From Actinomycetota bacterium (GTDB lineage: Bacteria; Actinomycetota; Actinomycetes; S36-B12): DNA of 9,459 nt. How positions within the stretch are numbered: the first letter of the stretch is position 1; every line of letters starts with the position of its first letter. The position numbers and the translations under genes are program-made. The notes below the pieces were generated by a model that was given only the letters and a program-made list of their open reading frames with translations, did no database searches and was not told the DNA's origin. Below are positions 1-5,681 of the stretch, in pieces. The stretch is from NCBI GenBank assembly GCA_009726075.1, contig WLND01000034.1:1-9459 (forward strand), read 5' to 3'.

Positions 1-192
1 GTCCTGCATGAGGGCGATGAGGGGCGAGACGACGATGCCGACGCCGCGCATCGCGATGGACGGGATCTGGTAGCACAGCGACTTGCCGCCGCCCGTGGGC
101 ATGAGCACGACGCTGTCGAGGCCGGCGACCGTGCGCTCAGGCGCGGCCCTTGGCGTAGGGGAAGATCTCGCGCTGCGAGCCGACCCTTTCAA
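1..192 (-). CDS. recQ: RecQ-family ATP-dependent DNA helicase, N-terminal fragment, Q-motif missing
   Basis: The minus strand translates to a helicase start containing MPTGGGKSLCYQIP (Walker A, motif I) and then IVVSPLIALMQD (motif Ia), which is the signature of RecQ-type 3'-5' DNA helicases. The gene runs off the left edge, so only about 64 residues are visible. In known RecQ proteins a conserved FRxGQ Q-motif precedes Walker A by roughly 20 residues. Here the matching stretch holds only a Ser/Arg/Pro-rich run, and recognisable homology begins at about TVAGLDSVV. The frame is closed by a stop at 229-231. The only reasonable start codon is TTG at 190-192, with a weak AGGG about 10 bases upstream; CTG at 199-201 is another possibility. 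This 5' end overlaps the last 56 bases of the neighbouring secreted-protein gene. The family call is firm. Whether the gene is functional is not, since the 5' end may have been lost by rearrangement or an assembly join. Confidence 0.7.
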   Translation of the reverse strand, partial: MKGSARSARSSPTPRAAPERTVAGLDSVVLMPTGGGKSLCYQIPSIAMRGVGIVVSPLIALMQD

Positions 193-1051
193 GGTAGGCA
201 GTGGCGCCCTTGGCCACGACGAACTCGGTCACGCCGACATCGTCCTTGGCCCCGGGAGTCCAGTCATAGGTGTAGCCCAGGCGGGTCCAGGGGAATCCGT
301 AGCACTGACCGACCGAGGCGTTCGCGAAGTCCTGGGCGCACGACCTCGCCTGCTTGGGGCGAAACTGATCCGGTGCGCGCCAGGCGTAGTTCGCCTGGGA
401 CCACAGGAAGTCTGACAGGTTCACCTCGCCCACGGTCGCGGGCACGCCGCCCGATGCGCCAACGGTGAGCTCCGGGCAGCTTTGGCTGGCGATCCGTGGG
501 TCGGTGCAGGGCCGGAACATGTCGGATGGCTTCACCCAGAACTCGGACACGTAGCGGTAATCGGCGTCAGGCGGCAGGCCCATGAGCTGCTTGAGCTGCA
601 TGTCGAGTCGCTGCGCGCCGAGATTGACGCAGGAGTAGCGGACACACTCCTCGGCAAGCTGGCCAGGGATGGCGACCCAGCGGCTCGAATCGAGGGTGAA
701 CTGCGCGCCGGGCTCGACCGTGGTGACGGGCGCGTACCTCAACGAGGTCACCAGCAGGTACTCGGCCCCGTCAATCGTTCGCCAGCGGGTGCGGGGATCG
801 CTGGGTGCGGGCAGGAGCAGGTCGGACTCGACCTCGGACGGAAGTGCGACGGCCGCGTCGCTGATCGCGGTCAGGTAGGCCCGCCAGGTCGCACGTTGAA
901 CGACTGGGCCCCGGGGGTCAGGGGCGGTGCGCACCGATAGGCCGTCGGCGGCGGTTGCAGGAGAGGCCGGCCCGGTGAGGCCAACCGCGATCGAGCAGAT
1001 GGCGAGCCCCGCGACGACCGTGCTCCTGACGAACGCGCGAGAGGGCCCCAT
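137..1051 (-). CDS. Secreted cysteine-containing protein of unknown function
   Basis: A 304-residue protein with a clear Sec signal peptide. It has a basic start (Arg5, Arg9), a hydrophobic core at about residues 11-27 (TVVAGLAICSIAVGLTG) and an Ala-Thr-Ala cleavage site at about 32-34. The mature part carries six cysteines (ECVRYSC, PCTDPRIASQSC, SCAQDF, GQCYGF), compatible with three disulfides in an exported protein. It is rich in Trp, Tyr and Pro, including SEFWVKPSDMFRP and YGFPWTRLGYTYDW. I do not recognise the family or any catalytic motif. The frame stays open far upstream, but that part is antisense to the PAS-GGDEF gene. The ATG at 1051 is chosen because the signal peptide starts there. 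No Shine-Dalgarno sequence is evident; a hairpin sits directly before the start. The 3' end overlaps the RecQ fragment. Confidence 0.8.
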   Translation of the reverse strand: MGPSRAFVRSTVVAGLAICSIAVGLTGPASPATAADGLSVRTAPDPRGPVVQRATWRAYLTAISDAAVALPSEVESDLLLPAPSDPRTRWRTIDGAEYLLVTSLRYAPVTTVEPGAQFTLDSSRWVAIPGQLAEECVRYSCVNLGAQRLDMQLKQLMGLPPDADYRYVSEFWVKPSDMFRPCTDPRIASQSCPELTVGASGGVPATVGEVNLSDFLWSQANYAWRAPDQFRPKQARSCAQDFANASVGQCYGFPWTRLGYTYDWTPGAKDDVGVTEFVVAKGATAYLERVGSQREIFPYAKGRA

Positions 1052-1076
1052 GGCCGCTGACGCTACCAGCGGGGCC
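1052..1076 (-). promoter_or_regulatory. Hairpin abutting the start codon of the secreted-protein gene
   Basis: On the plus strand CCGCTG (1054-1059) and CAGCGG (1067-1072) form a perfect 6-bp inverted repeat with a 7-base loop. The stem can extend to GGCC/GGCC across a 2-base bulge. In the minus-strand transcript this hairpin ends directly at the ATG and occupies the place where a ribosome binding site would be. It could limit translation or be a protein-binding site. The structure is seen in the sequence; the function is inferred. Confidence 0.35.
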
Positions 1077-1252
1077 TGTCGGTCGAGCGGATGTGAGATT
1101 CGCTGCTGTGTTCCGACGGTGACGTTTCCCGTAAACCAGACGACTGCGTCTCGGCCGAATCGTAGGGCGAGCGCCCATCGACTGTGCAAGGCTCGATCCA
1201 TGTGCGGGGGAGTGCGTGGGCCAAGGGGGGCATCTGCCATGGGCAGCTCCTG

Positions 1253-2503
1253 ATGGACGAAGCGCTGCGCTTTCGCCTGATCGCCGAGCACGCCTCGGAG
1301 ATCACCTTCTGGCTGGATCCGCAGGGTGCGTTCGAATGGGGCTCGGCCTCGGTGACCGGGGTGCTCGGATGGCCGCTCTCGCAGATGATCGGGCGCCCGG
1401 CAGCGGACTTCGTCCACGCGGATGACCGGGCGACACTCCTCGCGGCGATCACATCCGACGACGACGGGACTCGATCTGTCAGCAGGTGCAGGTACCTGCA
1501 TCTCGACGGCGGCTACCGCTGGATGGAGGTCACGGCCCGCACGATCCGCGACCATGAAGGCGTTGCGCTCGGACGGGTCGGCAGCGCCCGGCAGATCGAC
1601 TCTCAGATCGCCACTGAGCAGTCGCTGGCCAGGTCGGAGGAGACCTATCGACTGCTCGCGGAGAATGTGTCGGACGTCGTGATTCGCGCACGGCACTGGC
1701 AGGTGCTGTGGGTGTCGCCCTCGCTCTCAAGGGTGCTCGGGTGGCTCCCCTCGGAATGGGTCGGCCACGATGTGCGGACCTTCCTGCACGACGACGAGGG
1801 GCCGGGCCTGCGAGAGGCAGCGATGCGCGAGTTGGCCGGTGCTGTCGTGCATGCCCGGCGCCGGGTGCGATCGAGCCTTGGGTTCTATCACTGGGTCGAG
1901 TCTTCGAGCTCGCTCTACTTCGGACCGGATGGCACGGCCGACGGCGTGCTGGTCTCGGTTCGGCTTGCCGACCAGGCCGTGGCCGCAGAGGAGGAGTTGT
2001 CCCGCCAGGCTCGAGTGGACGAACTGACCGGCTGCTTCAAGCGGGCAACGGCGATCGAGCACCTTGAGTCGACGGTCGATGCCGACCCCGTCTCCGGCAT
2101 CGCGTGCGGGGCGCTGTTCATCGATGTCGACGACCTCCGCGGCCTCAACGGCCGTGCTGGCCACGCCATTGGCGATGCGGTCCTGAGGAGCGTCGCGCGA
2201 AGAATCCGCGAGGGGGTTCGCGGCAGCGGCATCGTGGCGCGTGTCGGCGGCGACGAGTTCGTGGTCATCGTCGATGAGGTGCGCAGCCTCGACGAGGCCG
2301 CCAGCCTTGCGGAGCAGTTGCGCCGGGCAGTGGCAGACACTCCGGTGCTCGAGGGCCACGATGTCGCCGTCACCGTGAGCGTCGGTGCCACCCTGCACCG
2401 CCTTGGCGAGCGGCCCGAGGTCTCATTGGCCCGGGCAGACGAGGCCCTGTTCGAGGCCAAGCGCGCCGGTGGCAACGCCGTGCGACTCATCGAACCGCCC
2501 TAG
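1253..2503 (+). CDS. Cytoplasmic PAS-PAS-GGDEF diguanylate cyclase
   Basis: A 416-residue signalling protein predicted to make cyclic di-GMP from two GTP. Two PAS sensor domains come first (about residues 1-110 and 130-240; both contain a VLGW segment after the first strands), then a GGDEF domain (about 250-414). The active site looks intact: FIDVDDLRGLNG carries the metal-binding Asp and guanine-binding Asn, GHAIGDAVL carries the second guanine contact, GGDEF is at residues 332-336, and EAKRAGGN follows near the end. The inhibitory I-site, normally RxxD five residues before GGDEF, reads RGSG (323-326), so product inhibition is probably lost. There are no membrane segments and no EAL domain. 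The frame is open back to a GTG at 1184; ATG 1253 is preferred because the PAS fold begins there, although neither start has a strong ribosome binding site. What the PAS domains sense is unknown. Confidence 0.9.
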   Translation: MDEALRFRLIAEHASEITFWLDPQGAFEWGSASVTGVLGWPLSQMIGRPAADFVHADDRATLLAAITSDDDGTRSVSRCRYLHLDGGYRWMEVTARTIRDHEGVALGRVGSARQIDSQIATEQSLARSEETYRLLAENVSDVVIRARHWQVLWVSPSLSRVLGWLPSEWVGHDVRTFLHDDEGPGLREAAMRELAGAVVHARRRVRSSLGFYHWVESSSSLYFGPDGTADGVLVSVRLADQAVAAEEELSRQARVDELTGCFKRATAIEHLESTVDADPVSGIACGALFIDVDDLRGLNGRAGHAIGDAVLRSVARRIREGVRGSGIVARVGGDEFVVIVDEVRSLDEAASLAEQLRRAVADTPVLEGHDVAVTVSVGATLHRLGERPEVSLARADEALFEAKRAGGNAVRLIEPP

Positions 2504-2529
2504 GCAGCAATGGGGGCGCGCTGGGTGAC

Positions 2530-3393
2530 ATGCCGATACGCTCGCGACCCATGACGCGCGCCGCGGTTGAAGTGGCATCGGGGGTTTTCGTGATGACCTC
2601 CCGTAGGTACGCCACGAACACGACCGTGGTGCTCGCCGGCGACGAGGCGGTCGTCATCGATCCATCATGGGATTCAGACGAACTCGCCGACGTGGCCGAG
2701 TTCCTGAAGGCGGTGCGGGCCACCTGCGTGGCTGGGATTGCGACGCACCTGCACTACGACCACGTGATGTGGCACCCGGCCCTGCCGCTCGTGCCAAGGT
2801 GGGCGACTCCGTGGACGGTCGATTCGTGGCAGGTGGACCGGGCCCGCCTGCTCAAGCCCCTAATCGACGATCTCCCGGGTGACCTGCTCGACCTCGTGGG
2901 CCGCGTGGACGTGGTGCCGGGAGCACCCCGAGGCTTCACGGAGGTGCCGGGCAGCCCATACCCAGCGGCCACCGTGTTGCCTGCGGGCTACCGACTGCCG
3001 TGGCCGGGCAGGGAGATCGTGCTCCATGAGCATGACGCTCATGCCCGCGGCCATCTGGCCCTCGAACTGCCGGACGACGGGGTCTTGATCTGCGGCGACA
3101 TGCTCAGTGACGTCGAGATTCCGTACCCCGACGCGGACGATCCTGACCTCACGCCCTACTTGGTGGGGCTGGAAAGGCTCGCCTCGGTCATTGGCCGAAG
3201 TCGGGTCCTCGTGCCGGGTCACGGAACGCCGACCGACGACCCTGCATCTCGACTCGCAGCCGATCTCCGATACCTGGACGCGATCCTGGCCGGAGACGCC
3301 GTCGACGACCCCCGGCTCCAGGACCCCGACATGCGAGCGGTGCATGAAAGAAATCTTGCTCAGGCAGGCGCAAGCGTCGGCAGCGGGAGTTGA
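2530..3393 (+). CDS. Metallo-beta-lactamase-fold hydrolase
   Basis: A 287-residue protein with the full metal-ligand set of the MBL superfamily: HLHYDH (His73, His75, Asp77, His78), His175 in ARGH, Asp190 in CGDML and His231 in PGHG. It is therefore probably a functional dinuclear zinc or iron hydrolase. The strand order, with an N-terminal VLAGDEAVVIDP segment and GHLALELPDDGVLICGD in the second half, is the usual glyoxalase II/lactonase-like MBL layout. No signal peptide is seen, so it should act in the cytoplasm. Substrate cannot be assigned; thioesters, lactones and phosphodiesters are all used in this superfamily. GGGTGAC lies directly before ATG 2530; ATG 2551 is an alternative start with less upstream support. 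It follows the GGDEF gene by 26 bases on the same strand and may be co-transcribed. It converges on the small precursor-like gene. Confidence 0.85.
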   Translation: MPIRSRPMTRAAVEVASGVFVMTSRRYATNTTVVLAGDEAVVIDPSWDSDELADVAEFLKAVRATCVAGIATHLHYDHVMWHPALPLVPRWATPWTVDSWQVDRARLLKPLIDDLPGDLLDLVGRVDVVPGAPRGFTEVPGSPYPAATVLPAGYRLPWPGREIVLHEHDAHARGHLALELPDDGVLICGDMLSDVEIPYPDADDPDLTPYLVGLERLASVIGRSRVLVPGHGTPTDDPASRLAADLRYLDAILAGDAVDDPRLQDPDMRAVHERNLAQAGASVGSGS

Positions 3394-3418
3394 GCAGCCC
3401 TTGATGCCCCGCCGCCGA

Positions 3419-3448
3419 CCTCGCATCCGCGAACGAGGCCAGGCTGGC
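3419..3448. terminator. Weak dyad cluster between convergent genes, possible terminator
   Basis: CCTCG (3419-3423) pairs with CGAGG (3434-3438), and the near-palindrome GCCAGGCTGGC (3438-3448) follows at once. These lie between the convergent ends of the MBL gene and the small precursor-like gene. There is no U-tract on either strand, so intrinsic termination is only a guess based on position and dyad symmetry. Confidence 0.25.
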
Positions 3449-3579
3449 TAGTAGCACCCCCCGCTTTGGGTGCGATTCACCGATCTCTTGTCAGTCCTGC
3501 CGCCATCGACGTTCTCGAGCTCGGCATCGGTCAGGTCTTCGTTTGACTCAGGGGCGGGGGCGCTTTCTTCGGGGCTCAT
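3448..3579 (-). CDS. RiPP-like precursor peptide with double-glycine leader
   Basis: A 43-residue peptide beginning MSPEESAPAPESN. ATG 3579 is preceded by GGAG with 5-base spacing (plus-strand CTCC at 3585-3588), a strong ribosome binding site that fixes this start over the longer GTG-initiated frame at 3663. Residues 1-27 are acidic and end in DLTDAELENVDGG. This matches the LxxxELExVxGG leader pattern of Nif11-type and many lanthipeptide/bacteriocin precursors that are cut after the Gly-Gly by C39-type peptidases. The remaining 16-residue tail, RTDKRSVNRTQSGGCY, is basic and has one Cys next to a C-terminal Tyr, plus Ser/Thr at 29, 33, 37 and 39. That is enough for a thioether or other Cys-based modification. 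No modifying enzyme, peptidase or transporter is visible in the window; the nearest genes are an MBL hydrolase and a flavinylation module. The leader call is by pattern only. It could instead be an unrelated small acidic protein. Confidence 0.6.
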   Translation of the reverse strand: MSPEESAPAPESNEDLTDAELENVDGGRTDKRSVNRTQSGGCY

Positions 3580-3605
3580 GTTCACTCCATCCACGTAGGT
3601 TCGGC

Positions 3606-3623
3606 GCCCTCGTAGGTGAGGGC
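3606..3623 (-). promoter_or_regulatory. Hairpin in the leader of the precursor-like gene
   Basis: GCCCTC (3606-3611) and GAGGGC (3618-3623) form a perfect 6-bp stem with a 6-base loop, 27 to 44 bases upstream of the small peptide's ATG. The heptamer CGTAGGT occurs twice on the plus strand, at 3594-3600 and at 3611-3617 (last stem base plus loop), 17 bases apart. The nearer copy lies just upstream of the ribosome binding site. A regulatory role in translation or as an operator is inferred. Confidence 0.35.
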
Positions 3624-3661
3624 AGCCTGACCAATTCTTGCCCCTGGGACTCGGCTGCGCC

Positions 3662-3695
3662 ACCGTGTTTCCACGGTAGTTTGCCGTGCGGGCAA
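3662..3695 (-). promoter_or_regulatory. Tandem inverted repeats between the FMN-binding gene and the precursor-like gene
   Basis: Two dyads lie back to back. ACCGTG (3662-3667) and CACGGT (3672-3677) form a 6-bp stem whose minus-strand loop is GAAA, a stable GNRA tetraloop. TTGCC (3681-3685) and GGCAA (3691-3695) form a 5-bp stem. They lie 46-79 bases past the stop of the FMN-binding gene and 83-116 bases before the small peptide start. They could end or attenuate the reductase operon transcript, or bind a regulator of the small gene. There is no U-tract. Confidence 0.35.
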
Positions 3696-3740
3696 CGCGC
3701 GAGGCGGCTCCACTGCGTTTGAGGCCGATGCCCGAGACCG

Positions 3741-4208
3741 CTAGGCCTTGTCGAGCGCCGATTGCACAGACTGCGCGTAGGCCATCGAGGTGTAGGTGGC
3801 ACCTGAGGCCGCCGCCACGCGGGTCGACTGCGCCGCCAGGATCTTCGACTTCATCTCCGGGATCGCCCGGTCGGTATAGCGCTGGTAGCTGCCCCCGGGC
3901 GCGGTGATCGTCGCAATATTCACGATGGTCGTGCCCTGGAGGGCGACCTTCACCTGGAGGGTGCCGAATCGAAAGTTGATGACGTCGCCCTTGATCACCC
4001 GCTTGGCGTTGGCGGGCGCCGCGCTGGAAGCAGTGGTTCCTCCGGCTGGAGCCGTTGACGTCGCGCCCGGAGCATCGGTGAAGCCGATGTCCTCGCCGGA
4101 CGACGTGTCGGCGTCGCCGGCCGAGGGAAGCAGGTAGAGGAGCAGGCCACCGGCCGCAGCAAGGAGCACTGCGGGCGCAACCCGTCGAAGGAAGCCGACT
4201 TCAGTCAT
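3741..4208 (-). CDS. Membrane-anchored FMN-binding (flavinylated) electron-transfer protein
   Basis: A 155-residue protein. The N-terminus is basic (FLRR), followed by one hydrophobic helix (about 11-28) and an Asp/Thr/Ser/Ala/Pro/Gly-rich linker (about 30-68) typical of exported actinobacterial proteins. The C-terminal part (about 74-153) is an FMN-binding domain of the NqrC/RnfG type. SGATYTS near the end holds the family's attachment motif, predicting FMN in phosphoester linkage to Thr138. The positive-inside rule places the FMN domain outside the membrane. It follows the reductase gene by 6 bases, so translation is likely coupled, and an ApbE transferase gene lies beyond the reductase. 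In such clusters the flavinylated protein relays electrons from the membrane reductase to an extracytoplasmic acceptor. The acceptor here is unknown. Confidence 0.88.
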   Translation of the reverse strand: MTEVGFLRRVAPAVLLAAAGGLLLYLLPSAGDADTSSGEDIGFTDAPGATSTAPAGGTTASSAAPANAKRVIKGDVINFRFGTLQVKVALQGTTIVNIATITAPGGSYQRYTDRAIPEMKSKILAAQSTRVAAASGATYTSMAYAQSVQSALDKA

Positions 4209-4214
4209 CGTCGT

Positions 4215-5624
4215 TTACCACCAGATCCGCTCGAAATGGATATCAGCCGGGGCCATGCCGCAGGCGCGCAGGCATTGGAAGGCTGCGTGAATCATGGGCT
4301 GCGAGCCGCAGACGACGGCGATGCGCTCCGCCACGTCGGGCACGAGTGCTTGCATGACGTCGGGGTCGAACGGGTTCCCGTCGGCGAGGTCGCTCGTGCG
4401 CCCGACGACCGGGATGATGCGCCCGTTTCGAGTGTCGGCGAGGGCCACGAGCTCGTCGTAGTGGACGATCTCGGCGGCGCGCCGCGCGCGGTAGATGACG
4501 ACCGGTTCGGCGTCGGGGCCGAAATCCTCCATGAGCGAGCGGACTGGGGCGATGCCGACGCCGCCGGCGATGAGAAGGAGCTTTCGTCCGCGCAGCTGTT
4601 CGTAGATCTTCGTGCCGTAGGGGCCTTCGACGGCCACCTTCGTGCCGACCGGGAGGTGGGTCATCATCTCGCTGGCCCCGCCGAGGGCCTTGATGGTGAA
4701 TCGGATGCGATCGACCGTGGGCGCTGCCGAAATCGAATACGGGTGCGGCTGCCAGACGAGCTTGCGAGTGAGGGGGCGGAGCAGGGCGAACTGCCCGGCG
4801 GCGGCCCGCAGGTCGGTGACGTTGCGCCCGCCGAGCTCGACAGTGGCGGCAACGTCGTTCAAGGGGGTGACGGCCAGCACGGTGAGGGGTCGCACGATGG
4901 AGCGGATCGCCCGGCCCCAGCGGCTCACGAGGACCAGGCACAGCACGAACGCGGTGACCGCGATCCAGAAGGCGCGGGCGAGGGGGTCAAAGGCAAAGTC
5001 GGTTCCCAGGAAGATCTCGTGGGCGAACGCCAGAGCCAGGGATGCGTAGATGAGCAGGTGGATGTAATACCAGGTCTCGTAGGCGAGATGACGACGGATG
5101 AAGCCGAGGGATATGACGGTGATGAGGAGCATGCCGAGGGCGCCAACGGTGGCCAGGGCCATGTACTGCTCTTCGCCGGTGAGTTCGCTGATCGCGGCGG
5201 CCAAGCCCTCGCGGCTCGAGTAGGCGACGAGTGTTGTGATGATGTGGATGGCGAGCAGGAGTGCAGCTGTTTCGCCCATCCAGCGGTGCCAGAGGAGGGC
5301 GCGATCAAGGCCGATCGCCCGTTCGAACCGGTGGGTGCGGGCAGCTAGTGCGATACCGATGAGTGCTACGGCCGTGGCGAGCAACCCGGTCAGGGCTCCC
5401 GCAGATTCCCAGGCCTCGGCCCATGACCCAGCGACGATGGTGTCCCAGCCGCCGTGCCGCACCCAGATGCCGATCGTGACGACGATGAAGGCGATGGCGA
5501 AGGTGAGGGCATCGCTCAGGGCGGGACCAGGGTGGCGTGGGCGGCGAGCGCGCTGGGGATGATGAATCCTCGCGGTCAGCCGCGGATGGCGTCCCGAGCC
5601 AGTCTCGGTCTGTTGCTCAGGCAT
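4215..5624 (-). CDS. Ferric-reductase-like transmembrane oxidoreductase (heme, FAD, NAD(P)H)
   Basis: A 469-residue protein joining a six-helix membrane domain (helices near 41-57, 76-95, 115-134, 158-176, 187-205 and 216-234) to a cytoplasmic ferredoxin-reductase-like half. Four histidines in two helices, His113/His127 and His189/His202, have the 13- and 12-residue gaps used in NOX/FRE proteins to hold two stacked hemes. HPYSISAAP (294-302) is the FAD motif, GGVGIAP (354-360) the NAD(P)-binding loop, and CGSQPM (439-444) with terminal FERIWW closes the nucleotide domain. It should move electrons from NAD(P)H through FAD and hemes across the membrane, most simply to the FMN-binding protein encoded next. 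ATG 5624 is chosen over the longer frame to 5696 because the basic cytoplasmic tail starts there; the upstream ribosome binding site is weak. It is divergent from ApbE. Confidence 0.9.
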   Translation of the reverse strand: MPEQQTETGSGRHPRLTARIHHPQRARRPRHPGPALSDALTFAIAFIVVTIGIWVRHGGWDTIVAGSWAEAWESAGALTGLLATAVALIGIALAARTHRFERAIGLDRALLWHRWMGETAALLLAIHIITTLVAYSSREGLAAAISELTGEEQYMALATVGALGMLLITVISLGFIRRHLAYETWYYIHLLIYASLALAFAHEIFLGTDFAFDPLARAFWIAVTAFVLCLVLVSRWGRAIRSIVRPLTVLAVTPLNDVAATVELGGRNVTDLRAAAGQFALLRPLTRKLVWQPHPYSISAAPTVDRIRFTIKALGGASEMMTHLPVGTKVAVEGPYGTKIYEQLRGRKLLLIAGGVGIAPVRSLMEDFGPDAEPVVIYRARRAAEIVHYDELVALADTRNGRIIPVVGRTSDLADGNPFDPDVMQALVPDVAERIAVVCGSQPMIHAAFQCLRACGMAPADIHFERIWW

Positions 5625-5638
5625 GATGCATAGTCCCA

Positions 5639-5665
5639 CACGAATGAGCCGCCGGGTGATTCGTG
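5639..5665. promoter_or_regulatory. Inverted repeat in the divergent reductase/ApbE promoter region
   Basis: CACGAAT (5639-5645) and ATTCGTG (5659-5665) form a perfect 7-bp inverted repeat with a 13-base spacer. It is extendable by a further C-G pair past one unpaired base. It lies almost centrally in the 57-base gap between two divergent genes of one pathway, which is where a shared operator would sit. The two half-sites are about two helical turns apart centre to centre, fitting a dimeric regulator. No -35/-10 pair could be assigned confidently on either strand. Confidence 0.5.
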
Positions 5666-5681
5666 GACACGGAGGTGCAGG

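Noticed and set aside
990..1005. Lipoprotein lipobox around LAIC in the secreted protein
   Set aside because: Ile directly before the Cys is not allowed in a lipobox, and a normal Ala-x-Ala cleavage site follows.
1165..1176. Short GGGCGAGCGCCC dyad before the GGDEF gene
   Set aside because: The stem is only 4-5 bp, not placed at a clear promoter, and expected by chance in DNA this GC-rich.
1052..1696. N-terminal extension of the secreted-protein frame upstream of 1051
   Set aside because: The frame stays open by GC-rich chance. It is antisense to the PAS-GGDEF gene, and the signal peptide begins at ATG 1051.
3448..3579. Mycofactocin-type precursor
   Set aside because: The Cys-Tyr ending recalls MftA, but the tail lacks its Ile-Asp-Gly-Met-Cys-Gly-Val-Tyr end and no radical SAM or other mft genes are nearby.
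3580..3663. GTG-started extension of the small precursor-like gene to 71 residues
   Set aside because: The ATG at 3579 has a well-spaced GGAG, and the extension is basic, unconserved in style and lies over hairpins.
4236..5348. Long plus-strand open frame of 370 codons
   Set aside because: It is wholly antisense to the ferric-reductase-like gene, shows no domain, and has the Gly/Asp/Glu/Val-rich composition of an antisense frame in GC-rich DNA.
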